DNA of 64,000 nucleotides from Roseateles sp. (GTDB taxonomy: Bacteria; Pseudomonadota; Gammaproteobacteria; Burkholderiales; Burkholderiaceae), in contig JAFAMW010000048.1 in the NCBI GenBank assembly GCA_019232985.1, positions 1 through 64,000 of the forward strand, read 5' to 3'. A program made the position numbers and the translations under genes. Shown here piece after piece: positions 10,191 to 19,600 of the stretch (the first letter of the stretch is position 1; every line of letters begins with the position of its first letter). The notes beneath the pieces were generated by a model. The model did not search any database. It had not been told where the DNA came from and saw only the letters and a list, made by a program, of their open reading frames with translations.

Positions 10191-11066
10191 GGCTTCATCA
10201 TCCAAGGGCTCGATGTCGGTCGGCAGCAGCTGGATGCTCGCGCGCAGGCCCGGCAGCGCCGCGACAAGCGCGCGCTCGACCTCGCCGCGCATCGCAGCGG
10301 CGCGGCCGAGCGTCCAGTCGGCCGGCGCGTGCATGTGCAGCTCGACGAAGCAGCGCTGGCCGGCCGTGCGCGTGCTCAGGTGGTCGAACCGCACGTTGTG
10401 CGCGGCGAAGCCGGCGAGCGCGGCCTCGATGCGCGCGAGCGAGGCCGGGTCGAGCGCCTCGTCCATCAGGCCGCTGCCCGCGCGGCCCAGCAGGTGCACG
10501 CCTTCGCGCAGCACGTTCGCGGCGACGACGAGCGCGGCGAGCGGGTCCAGCCATTGCCAGCCCGTCAGGTGCACGCCGGCGAGGCCGACGAGCACGCCGG
10601 CCGAGGTCCAGACGTCGGTGATCAGGTGGCGCGCATCGGCCTCGAGCGCGATCGAACGCAGCGCGCGTGCCTTGCGCAGCATCGCGAGCGCGAGGCCGCC
10701 GTTCATGGCCGTGCTGACCACGGTCAGCGCGACGCCGACGCCGAACTGCTCGAGCGGCTGCGGCTCGAGCAGGCGCGCGGCGGCGCCGACCGCGATGCCC
10801 AGGCCCGCGGCGAAGATCAGCACGCCCTCGAAGCCGCCCGAGAAGTACTCGGCCTTGTGGTGACCGTAGGGGTGCTCGGCATCGGGCGGCTGGGCCGCGA
10901 GCGTGAGCATCGCGAGCGCGAACAGCGCGCCCGCGAGGTTGACGAGCGACTCGAGCGCGTCGGCCGCGAGCGCGACGGAGCCCGTCCACCACCAGGCTGC
11001 GCCCTTGAGCGCGATGGTGACGACGGCGACGCCGACGGAGAGCTTCAGATAGGAACCGGCTTGCAT
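10167..11066 (-). CDS. Cation diffusion facilitator family transporter
   Basis: A 299-residue CDF/ZT-type inner-membrane metal/proton antiporter. The first helix contains [25 protein letters not shown] with the metal-site Asp, followed by [13 protein letters not shown], the usual His-rich loop after TM2. TM4-5 carry the second site, [16 protein letters not shown] cytoplasmic ferredoxin-like domain follows ([24 protein letters not shown]). Substrate is not predictable (Zn, Fe or Mn). The final codons (PRPVSPR and stop) are made by repeat copy B. Divergent from argB with a 78-bp spacer. Confidence 0.9.
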   Translation of the reverse strand: MQAGSYLKLSVGVAVVTIALKGAAWWWTGSVALAADALESLVNLAGALFALAMLTLAAQPPDAEHPYGHHKAEYFSGGFEGVLIFAAGLGIAVGAAARLLEPQPLEQFGVGVALTVVSTAMNGGLALAMLRKARALRSIALEADARHLITDVWTSAGVLVGLAGVHLTGWQWLDPLAALVVAANVLREGVHLLGRAGSGLMDEALDPASLARIEAALAGFAAHNVRFDHLSTRTAGQRCFVELHMHAPADWTLGRAAAMRGEVERALVAALPGLRASIQLLPTDIEPLDDEAPRPVSPR

Positions 11067-11144
11067 AGGCGCGCGATTGTGACCGCATATCGCGGCCTGC
11101 GCTCCTACAATCGTCGCGACCCCACCCACGCCCGCCCAAGCAGC

Positions 11145-12059
11145 ATGAAGAACGACCCCGGCCCGCTGACCACCGACGTCTCGCACATCGCCCCGCGCGA
11201 GAAGGCCGAGATCCTCTCGCAGGCGCTGCCCTATATCCGCCAGTTCCACGGCAAGACCATCGTCATCAAGTACGGCGGCAACGCGATGACCGACCCGGCG
11301 CTGCAGCAGGACTTCGCCGAGGACGTCGTGCTGCTCAAGCTCGTCGGCCTGAACCCGGTCGTCGTGCACGGCGGCGGCCCGCAGATCGAGGACGCGCTGA
11401 ACAAGCTCGGCAAGAAGGGCCACTTCATCCAGGGCATGCGCGTGACCGACGAGGAGACGATGAGCGTCGTCGAGTGGGTGCTCGCGGGCGAGGTCCAGCA
11501 GGATGTCGTCGGCCTGATCAACGCGGCTGGCGGCAAGGCCGTGGGCCTGACGGGCCGCGACGGCGGCATGATCCGCGCGCGCAAGCTCAAGATGCTCGAC
11601 CGCGACGACCCGGCCAAGGAGCACGACGTCGGCCAGGTCGGCGACATCGTCTCGATCGACCCGAGCGTCGTCAAGGCGCTGCAGGACGACCAGTTCATCC
11701 CGGTCGTCAGCCCGATCGGCTTCGGCGAGCACAACGAGAGCTACAACATCAACGCCGACGTCGTCGCGGCCAAGCTCGCGACCGTGCTCAAGGCCGAGAA
11801 GCTGCTGATGCTCACGAACATCCGCGGCGTGCTCGACAAGGACGGCGCGCTGCTGACCGAGCTCACGCCGCGGCGCATCGACGAGCTCGTCGCCGACGGC
11901 ACGATCAGCGGCGGCATGATCCCCAAGATCGCCGGCGCGATCGACGCCGCGAAGAGCGGCGTCAACGCCGTGCACATCATCGACGGCCGCGTGCCGCACG
12001 CGATGCTGCTCGAAGTCCTGACCGAGCAGGCCTACGGCACGATGATCCGTTCGCGCTGA
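11145..12059 (+). CDS. argB: Acetylglutamate kinase
   Basis: 304 residues, the full length for ArgB, the cytoplasmic kinase that phosphorylates N-acetyl-L-glutamate in the second step of arginine synthesis. Visible landmarks: [15 protein letters not shown] (nucleotide-binding lysine and Gly-rich loop), [22 protein letters not shown] and [13 protein letters not shown]. It is followed after 2 nt by a pyrimidine 5'-nucleotidase and then by slmA further on, an order common in Burkholderiales. ATG at 11145 gives an N-terminus in family register. Confidence 0.96.
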   Translation: MKNDPGPLTTDVSHIAPREKAEILSQALPYIRQFHGKTIVIKYGGNAMTDPALQQDFAEDVVLLKLVGLNPVVVHGGGPQIEDALNKLGKKGHFIQGMRVTDEETMSVVEWVLAGEVQQDVVGLINAAGGKAVGLTGRDGGMIRARKLKMLDRDDPAKEHDVGQVGDIVSIDPSVVKALQDDQFIPVVSPIGFGEHNESYNINADVVAAKLATVLKAEKLLMLTNIRGVLDKDGALLTELTPRRIDELVADGTISGGMIPKIAGAIDAAKSGVNAVHIIDGRVPHAMLLEVLTEQAYGTMIRSR

Positions 12060-12061
12060 GG

Positions 12062-12763
12062 GTGGCCGTTCGCAAGCCAGTCTGGCTGTTCGACCTCGAC
12101 AACACGCTCTACGACGCGCGCGCCGTGTTCACGGCCGTCGCCGCGGCGATGACCGACTACATCGCCGCCCATGTCGGCGTCGAGCGCGATGCCGCCGAGG
12201 CGCTGCGCCGCGACTACTGGAAGCGCTACGGCGCGACGCTGCCGGGCCTGACGCGCCACCACGGCGTCGACGCGGCCGACTTCAACGCCAGGACCCACGC
12301 GCTGCCGCAGCTCGCGACGCTGCTGCGCGCGCACGCGCGCGACCTCGCGGCGCTGCGCCGCCTGCCCGGGCGCAAGTTCGTGCTGACGAACGGCCCGCAG
12401 GCCTACGCGCAGCGCGTGCTCGCGGGCCTGGGCCTGCGCGTCGGCCGGCAGGGCGATATCGAGGGCGTGATCGCGCTCGAGCAGATGCGCATGTTCGGCG
12501 AGGACCGGCCCAAGCCCGACGCGCGCATGCTGCGCCATGTCTGCGCGCGCCGGCGCCTGCGGCCGCGCGACTGCGTGCTCGTCGAGGACGCGCTGGTGCA
12601 CCAGAAGTCGGCGCGCCGCGTCGGCATGAAGACGGTCTGGATGCAGGGCTGGCTGCACGGCGACGGCCGGCCCGAACCCGAGGCCGCCGCGGCGCTGCGC
12701 CGTCGCCCGGCTTTCGTGAACCTGAGGGTCAGGCGGCTCGCGGGGCTCGAAAGACTGATCTAG
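12062..12763 (+). CDS. Pyrimidine 5'-nucleotidase (HAD superfamily)
   Basis: 233 residues starting with GTG two nt after argB. HAD motif I is FDLDNTLYDAR, motif II FVLTNG, motif III around EDRPKPDARM, and motif IV VEDALVHQKSA. The DNTLY-type motif I and the argB neighbourhood match the pyrimidine 5'-nucleotidase group (SDT1/YjjG-like) that dephosphorylates UMP/CMP. The gene is probably cotranscribed with argB. Substrate assignment is by family, not by specific residues. Confidence 0.85.
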   Translation: MAVRKPVWLFDLDNTLYDARAVFTAVAAAMTDYIAAHVGVERDAAEALRRDYWKRYGATLPGLTRHHGVDAADFNARTHALPQLATLLRAHARDLAALRRLPGRKFVLTNGPQAYAQRVLAGLGLRVGRQGDIEGVIALEQMRMFGEDRPKPDARMLRHVCARRRLRPRDCVLVEDALVHQKSARRVGMKTVWMQGWLHGDGRPEPEAAAALRRRPAFVNLRVRRLAGLERLI

Positions 12764-12891
12764 CTCATATTCCCGTTTTATTGGGCCCCCGCGACCCCGG
12801 GTGAGGGCGATCACGAGGGGGCGGTCCTCTGGCATTGTCCCGACATGCGGCGTTTTTTGATTGTGTTTGTCCCGCCGCGAGGGAACTCTGC

Positions 12892-13575
12892 ATGGCTAGC
12901 TTTTCGGTACTCATCGTCGAGGATCAGGTTCGATTCCGCGACGCCTTCATCCACGCGCTGAACGGCGCGTCCGACATCCGCCTGCTCGGCGCCGCCGTCG
13001 ACCTGCCGATGGGCCGGCGCATGTTCGAGCAGCTGCGGCCCGACGTGATGCTCGTCGACCTCGACCTGCCGGGCGGCAGCGGCATCGAGCTGATCCGCCA
13101 CGCCGCGCGCACGCGGCCGCAGACCGACTGCATGGTCGTCTCGGTGTTCGGCGACGACCAGCATGTGCTCGCCTGCCTCGAGGCCGGCGCGACCGGCTAC
13201 CTGCTCAAGGACGACGCCGACCGCGACCTGCCCGCGCGCCTGCGCACGCTGCACGACGGCGGCAGCCCGATCAGCCCGACGATCGCGCGGCGCCTGCTCA
13301 AGGCCTTCGCGCCGCACACGCACCGCGACCTGCCGGTCGGCGTCGAAGGCCGCGGCGGGCCGCGCAGCGAGGACGCCGTCGCGCTGTCCGAGCAGGAGTC
13401 GCGCGTGCTGCACCTCGCGTCCAAGGGCTTCACCTTCGAGGAGATCGCGGCCTTCCTGAAGATCTCGCCGCACACCGTGATGACCTACGTGAAGCGCGTC
13501 TACCGTAAGCTCCACGTGCGCTCCAAGGTCGAGGCGATCTACGAGGCGCGGCGCATGGGCTGGCTGCACGATTGA
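12892..13575 (+). CDS. NarL/FixJ-type response regulator
   Basis: 227 residues. The receiver domain (about 1-120) has IVEDQ near the start, phospho-acceptor Asp56 in MLVDLDLPGGSG, and the switch lysine in GYLLKDDADRD. The LuxR-type HTH (about 160-220) reads LSEQESRVLHLASKGFTFEEIAAFLKISPHTVMTYV. No partner histidine kinase is nearby, so its signal is unknown. It lies between the argB-nucleotidase pair and slmA, interrupting a neighbourhood that is usually contiguous. The 128-bp upstream region contains TGTCCCG twice (about 12836 and 12869), with no clear meaning. Confidence 0.88.
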   Translation: MASFSVLIVEDQVRFRDAFIHALNGASDIRLLGAAVDLPMGRRMFEQLRPDVMLVDLDLPGGSGIELIRHAARTRPQTDCMVVSVFGDDQHVLACLEAGATGYLLKDDADRDLPARLRTLHDGGSPISPTIARRLLKAFAPHTHRDLPVGVEGRGGPRSEDAVALSEQESRVLHLASKGFTFEEIAAFLKISPHTVMTYVKRVYRKLHVRSKVEAIYEARRMGWLHD

Positions 13576-13639
13576 GGCCGTGCCGGGCAGGTCACGGCGC
13601 TGTGCCAGAATCGGCCACGCCCCGACCACGCTTTGGCCA

Positions 13640-14299
13640 ATGACAGTCTCCGCCGAACTGAATGCCGCAGCCGTGCCCCAGCCCGCGCCCGAGGGCGTTG
13701 CGGCGGATGCCCCCGTGCGCAAGCGGCCCCGGCCCGGCGAGCGCCGCGTCCAGATCCTCCAGACCCTCGCGGGCATGCTCGAGCAACCCGGCGCCGAGCG
13801 CGTGACGACGGCCGCGCTCGCCGCCAAGCTCGCCGTCAGCGAGGCCGCGCTGTACCGCCACTTCGCGAGCAAGGCGCAGATGTTCGAGGGCCTGATCGAG
13901 TTCATCGAGAGCAGCGTCTTCACCCTCGTCAACCAGATCGGCGAGCGCGAGAGCAACGGCCTCGTGCAGGCGCAGCGCATCGTCGCCGTGCTGCTGCAGT
14001 TCGGCGAGCGCAACCCGGGCATGACGCGCGTGATGGCCGGCGACGCCCTCGTCAACGAGAACGAGCGCCTCGCCGCGCGCATGAACCAGTTCTTCGACCG
14101 CATCGAGTCGGCGCTGCGCCAATGCCTGCGCGCGGCCGCCGAGGCGGCCGGCTCCGAGACGCCGAGCGTCGCCGCGAACGCGCAGGCCTCCGTGCTCGTG
14201 AGCTTCATCGCCGGGCGCCTGCACCGCTACGCGCGCTCGGGCTTCAAGCGTGCCCCGACCGAGCACCTCGACGCCGCGCTGCGCCTGCTGCTCGCCTGA
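13640..14299 (+). CDS. slmA: Nucleoid occlusion factor SlmA (TetR family)
   Basis: 219 residues, TetR family. The HTH region reads VTTAALAAKLAVSEAALYRHFASKAQMFEGLIEFIE, which closely follows SlmA of proteobacteria. The C-terminal segment ends FIAGRLHRYARSGFKRAPTEHLD, also SlmA-like. SlmA binds chromosomal sites and blocks FtsZ assembly over the nucleoid. An N-terminal extension of about 30 residues (Ala/Pro-rich, then RKRPRPGERR) precedes the HTH. ATG at 13640 chosen. The nearby argB supports the orthology. Confidence 0.9.
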   Translation: MTVSAELNAAAVPQPAPEGVAADAPVRKRPRPGERRVQILQTLAGMLEQPGAERVTTAALAAKLAVSEAALYRHFASKAQMFEGLIEFIESSVFTLVNQIGERESNGLVQAQRIVAVLLQFGERNPGMTRVMAGDALVNENERLAARMNQFFDRIESALRQCLRAAAEAAGSETPSVAANAQASVLVSFIAGRLHRYARSGFKRAPTEHLDAALRLLLA

Positions 14300-14399
14300 G
14301 CGGCCCGGAGTTACAAAACACGCGCCACGCCTTGGCGCAAGGTCCGGCGTGACGCGCGCGCGTGCATGCGCTGATATTCAGCGTTAGAGTCGGCAGGCG

Positions 14400-16634
14400 A
14401 TGGAATCGGCCGACGACGACCTGCAGTTCATCCTCGAAGACGAGGCCGACGGCGCCGCCGAGGCGTCGTCGCGCTGGCGCGTGCTCGTCGTCGACGACGA
14501 GGAGGGCGTGCACCTCGCGACGCGCTTCGCGTTCAAGGCGTTCCGCTTCGCCGGGCGCGGCGTCGAGTTCGTCGGCGCCTACTCGGGCCGCGAGGCGCGC
14601 GCGCTGCTCGCGCGCGACCAGAACTTCGCCTGCCTGCTGCTCGATGTCGTCATGGAAAGCGACCGCGCGGGTCTCGACCTCGTCCACCACGTGCGCCGCG
14701 AGCTGCGCAACGAGACGGTGCGCATCATCCTGCGCACCGGCCAGCCGGGCACGGCGCCCGAGCTCAGCGTCGTGCAGGACTACGACATCAACGACTACCG
14801 CGAGAAGGCGCGCGCGACGAGCGACCAGCTCCACACCGCGCTGACGGCGGCGCTGCGCGGCTACCAGCAGCTGATCACGATCCAGGAAAACCGGCGCGGC
14901 CTCGAGATGGTCATCGCCGCGTCGGCGACGCTGCTGTCGCGCCAGGAGCTCGGCGACTTCGCGGCCGGCATCCTCACGCAGATCGGCGCGCTGATCCACG
15001 CGCGCCCCGACGGCATCGTCTGCGTCGTCGGCGGACGCGAGCGTCGCGCCGTGCTCGGCGGGCCGGCCGTCGAGCTCGAGGTCTTCGCGGCGGCCGGGCG
15101 CTACGCGAGCCGCGTCGCGCGCCCGCTCGAGGACGCCGAGCTCGGCGCGACGATCCAGAACGTGCTGCTCACGCGCAAGAGCAGCTTCGGCGAGCGCGTC
15201 AGCTACCTCTACCTGCCGGTGACCAAGCTCGGCGAGATCGTCGTGATCGTCGACACCGACGAGCCGATCCGCGAGCTCGACCGCAAGCTGCTCGAGCTGT
15301 TCGGCATCAATATCGCGATCGGCTTCGACAACAGCTTCATGTACCGCGAGATCGAGCGGCTCGCCTATGTCGACGCGCTGACCGGCCTGCCCAACCTGAA
15401 CGGCCTCGAGCGCCTGCTCGGCGACGAACTCGGCGGCGCGCGCAGCTACGTGCTGGGCTTCGCCGACATCGACCATTTCGAGGTCGTCAACGACGGCCTC
15501 GGCCGCGCGATCGGCGACCGCCTGCTGATCCATGTCGGCAGCGCGCTCGACGCGATGCCCGAGCTCGGCGTCGTCGCGCGCGTCGGCGGCGACGTGTTCG
15601 CGTTCCTGTTCGCGTGCGACGCGCTCGAGCCCGCGCCGATGCTCGCGCGCGTGAGCGAGCGGCTCAAGCAGACGATCGAGTTCGACCCGCACGCGGTCAG
15701 CGTCAGCGCGACGATCGGCGCCGTGCAGTTCCTGCCCGGCAGCGCGACGCCGGCGACGCTCGCGGCGAACGCCGGCGTCGCGCTCAAGGCCGCGAAGCGC
15801 AGCCGCCAGGGCGGCTACCTGCTGTTCGAGGAAAGCATGAACGCCGAGCTGCGCGAGCGCCTGCACCTGACGGCGCGGCTCGACCGGGCGCTCGCGCAGC
15901 GCGACTTCTTCCTGCTCTACCAGCCGCAGGTCTGCCTCGCGACCGGCCGGCTCGTCGGCGTCGAGGCGCTCGTGCGCTGGCGCGACCGCGGCCAGATCGT
16001 GCCGCCCGACCGCTTCATCCCGGTCGCCGAGGCTTCGGGCCTGATCCTGCCGCTCGGCCGCTGGGTGCTCGAGGAGGCCGTCGCGCAGCAACGTGCCTGG
16101 GCCGCCCAGGGCCTCGTGCTCCGCATGGCCGTCAACGTCGCGTCGCGCCAGCTGTTCGAGGACGACGACCTCGTCGAGCATGTCCAGGCGCTGCTCGGCG
16201 CGGGCGCGCCGGTCGACCTCAAGATCGAGGTCACCGAGTCGGGCATCGTCGGCGACGCCGGCGACAGCCTCGCCCGCCTGCGCCGCATCCAGGCGCTCGG
16301 CGTGCGCGTCGCGATCGACGACTTCGGCACCGGCTATTCGTCGCTGGGCCAGCTGCGCCACCTGCCCGTGCACCAGCTCAAGATCGACCGGGTGTTCATC
16401 CGCGGCATCGAACACGACCCCGACGACCTGCACATCGCCGAGCTGATCGTGAGCATGGGTCACCGCCTCGGGCTGCGCGTGCTCGCCGAGGGCGTCGAGG
16501 ACGAGGCCCAGCGCGACATCCTCAAGCGCCTCGGCTGCGACGAGGCGCAGGGCTATCTTTATGCGCGGCCGCTGCCGCCCGAGGAGCTCGCGGCGTTCGC
16601 GGCGCGCGTCGGCGTCGTCGGGCCCGGCGGCTAG
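14400..16634 (+). CDS. REC-DUF3369-GGDEF-EAL cyclic-di-GMP protein
   Basis: 744 residues. An N-terminal receiver domain (about 27-150) has Asp82 in LLLDVVMES. A sensor-like DUF3369-type region follows (about 170-310). The diguanylate cyclase domain carries GGDVF at 396-400 in place of GGDEF, losing the glutamate needed for catalysis. The EAL domain starts at Glu522 (GVEALVRW) and keeps the catalytic set: NVAS, EVTESG, IDDFGTGYSSL, LKIDR and AEGVED. It should therefore act as a c-di-GMP phosphodiesterase, perhaps with the dead GGDEF as a GTP sensor. Its stop codon overlaps the stop of the convergent octapeptide protein. Control of that protein by c-di-GMP is speculation. Confidence 0.9.
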   Translation: MESADDDLQFILEDEADGAAEASSRWRVLVVDDEEGVHLATRFAFKAFRFAGRGVEFVGAYSGREARALLARDQNFACLLLDVVMESDRAGLDLVHHVRRELRNETVRIILRTGQPGTAPELSVVQDYDINDYREKARATSDQLHTALTAALRGYQQLITIQENRRGLEMVIAASATLLSRQELGDFAAGILTQIGALIHARPDGIVCVVGGRERRAVLGGPAVELEVFAAAGRYASRVARPLEDAELGATIQNVLLTRKSSFGERVSYLYLPVTKLGEIVVIVDTDEPIRELDRKLLELFGINIAIGFDNSFMYREIERLAYVDALTGLPNLNGLERLLGDELGGARSYVLGFADIDHFEVVNDGLGRAIGDRLLIHVGSALDAMPELGVVARVGGDVFAFLFACDALEPAPMLARVSERLKQTIEFDPHAVSVSATIGAVQFLPGSATPATLAANAGVALKAAKRSRQGGYLLFEESMNAELRERLHLTARLDRALAQRDFFLLYQPQVCLATGRLVGVEALVRWRDRGQIVPPDRFIPVAEASGLILPLGRWVLEEAVAQQRAWAAQGLVLRMAVNVASRQLFEDDDLVEHVQALLGAGAPVDLKIEVTESGIVGDAGDSLARLRRIQALGVRVAIDDFGTGYSSLGQLRHLPVHQLKIDRVFIRGIEHDPDDLHIAELIVSMGHRLGLRVLAEGVEDEAQRDILKRLGCDEAQGYLYARPLPPEELAAFAARVGVVGPGG

Positions 16635-19600
16635 ATCAGCGGCGTCGGCGGTAGTTCGTCCTCGGGCCGGCGCTGGGCGAGGTGGTGCCAGGCCGCGTCG
16701 TGCGTCGAGGCGCCCATCGTCCCGGCCGAGGCCACGCCGCCGATCGGCGCATGCGCGTCGGCGAGCAGCTCGTGGACCTGCGGCAGCGCCGCGTCGTGGG
16801 CATGGGTCGAGGTCTGCGCCGCGGTCGCCGCGGCGCCCGTGTCCTTCGCGAACCACACGTCGGCCATCTCGTGGGTCGCCCCGCTCGCCGTCGTGTAGCT
16901 CGACACGAGGCCGATCAGGTTGCCGTTGTCGAGCTGGCTCGACTTCGTCGCGTCGAGGTTCAGCGAGGTGATGCCGAGCTGGGCGAGCGTGTAGAACGCG
17001 CCCTGGCCGACCACGCCGTGGCTCTCGGTCGGGACCCAGACGCCGAGCTTCGCGTACTCGGGGTCGAGCGCGTTGATCACGCCGTCGTGGTTCACGTCGT
17101 ACTGCGCGAGCGCGGCGTAGCCGTTCGCCGCGTGCGTGCCGTCGGCGAGCCGCGTGGCGGTGCCGAACAGCTGGGCGCCGCTCGTGATCTGGCCGTTCGG
17201 CCCCTCGACCGCGAGAAAGCCTTCGTTGCCGGTGATCCAGCCCCATTGCTGCTTGGCGCCGGTGCCGTTGATGTCGAAGCTCACGCCGTGGCCCGCCGCG
17301 ACGGTGTGGATGCCCGTGCCCGACAGGTCGAGCACGAGCGGCGTCGCGAGGAACATCGCGTCGAGCTGCTTGCCCGTCATCGCCTGGATCGTGTCGGTCG
17401 CGAATGCGGCGATCTGGTCCGGGTCGAGCGCGGCGATGTCGCGCGTGCTCAGGCCCGCGATCATGTCGGTGCCGATCGCGCCGATCTGGTCGGTCGTCAG
17501 CGCGTGGACCTGCACGGTGTTCAGCGCCGCGAGGTCGGCCGAGCCGAGCGTCGCGAACACGGTCGTCGTGATGGCCTCGAGCTGGGACGTCGTGAACGCC
17601 GCGAACTGGTGGCTGTCGAGGCCGGCGAGCATGTCGCTGCTCAGCGAGGCGACGATGCCGGTGCTCAGCACGTGCAGCATCTGCGTCGACAGCGCGTGCA
17701 GCTGGTCGCTCGTGATCAGGTCGAGCTGGCTCGTCGCGAGCGCGTTGAACGCCGTGCTCGTGATGCCGGTCATCGCGCGCGTCGTCAGGTCGGCGATGTC
17801 CACGTCGCTGAAGCCCTGCCACTGCGCCGTCGTCAGCTCGTGCAGCTGCTGGCTCGTCAGCGTGTGGATCTGGTCGGTCGAGAGCGCCGCGAAGTCGTCG
17901 GCCTCGAGCACGCGGATCGCGCGGATCGGCAGCAGGCCGATGCCGTCGGACGCGAGCGCGGCGATCTGGCTGCTGCTCCAGGCCAGGATCGGCACGTTGC
18001 TCAGCGCGACGATCTGCTGGGTGTCGAGCGCGGCGATCTGCGCCGTCGTCATCGCCTGGGCCTGGAAGTAGCCGAGCACGCTGATTTCGCTCGTCGTCAG
18101 CGCGGCGATCTGGTCGCTCGAGAGCAGGCCGAACTCGTTCGAGGCGAGGCCGATGAACGCGCGCGAGCTCAAGCTCGCGAAGTCGGCCGTGTTCAGGGCG
18201 CCGAGCTGGTCGGTGCCGAGCGCGCCGAGCTGCAGCGAGTTGAGCAGCGAGAAATGGGTGGTCGTGAAGGCCTGCAGCTGGTCGGTCGTCAGCGCGGCGA
18301 TCTGCGCCGTGTTCATCAGCGCGAGCTGGTGCGGCGTGATCGCGCCGATCTGGCCCGCGCCGATCTGGCCGATCTGGTCGGTGCCGACGCCCTGCAGCGC
18401 CGCCGTCGTCAGGGCGGCGAGCTGGTTGGTGTTGAGCGCGCCGAGCTGCGCGGCCGACAGGCCGGCGACCTGCGTCGAAGTGAGCGCGTGCAGCTGCGCG
18501 ATGCTGAGCGCCCTCAGGTCGTCGCCGCTGAGCACGCCGAGCTGGTCCGAACTCAACGCGGCGAACGCGCGCGTGCTCAAGGCCGCGAAGTCGCCCGGGT
18601 TCATCGCCGAGACCTGCGCGGTCGACAGCGTGGCCAGCTGGGCCGGGCTCAGCGCCGCGACCTGGTTGCTCGTCAGGAAGCCGATCTCGTCGCTCGTGAA
18701 CACGCCGAGCTGGGCTTTCGAGAAAGCGCCGAGCTGGCTCGTGCGCAGCGCCGCGACCTGCTCGGCCGAGAGCACGTCGAGCTGGTCGCTGCCGAGCGCA
18801 CCGAGCAGGCTGTTGCTGAGCGCGGCGATCGACTGCGTCTGCAGGCCCGCGAACAGCACCGGCGTGAGGCCGGCCGCCTGCGTCGACGTCAGCATATTGA
18901 GCTGCGCGCTCGACAGCGAGTTGAGCTGGCCGTCGCCGAGGCCGGCGAGCTGCTCCGAGTGCAGCGCACGGAACGAGATCGGCGCGACGGCGTCGAGCTG
19001 GCCGTTGCCGATCTGGCCGATCTGGTCGCTCGCGATCGCGCCGAACTGGGTCGAGGTCAGCGCCGCGAACTGGCTCGTGCTCAGCGCGTTGAAGGTGTCG
19101 TTGTGCAGGCTCGCGACCTGCCCGACCGTCAGCGAGCGCAGCTGCGCGGTGCTCAGCAGCTCGATGCCGGCCGCGCCGATGGTCGCGAGCGCGTCGGTCG
19201 TGAGCGCGCGCAGCGCGTTGCTCGTCAGCGCCTCGAGGGCGGCGCTGGTGAGGCTGTTGGTCAGGTTCGGGTTCAGCGCCCCGGCCTGGGCGGCCGTCAT
19301 CGCGGCGGCTTCGGCGCTCGTGATCTGCTGCAGCTGGTCGGCGGTCAGCGCGGCCGCCTGGGCGCTGCTGAGCGACTGGAACGCGGCCGTGTTCAGCGCG
19401 CCGATCTGCTCGGGCAGCAGGCCGGCGATCTGGTCGGAGCCAAGCGCGTGGATCTGCACCGAGCTCAGGCCCGCGAACTGGTCTGTCGTCAGCGTGTCGA
19501 GGGCGGCGGTGCCGATGCGGGCGACCTGCGCCGGCGTCAGGCCGCGCAGCTGGGTCGTCGACAGCGCTTCCCATTGCGCGCCGCTCCAGGCGTTGAGTCC

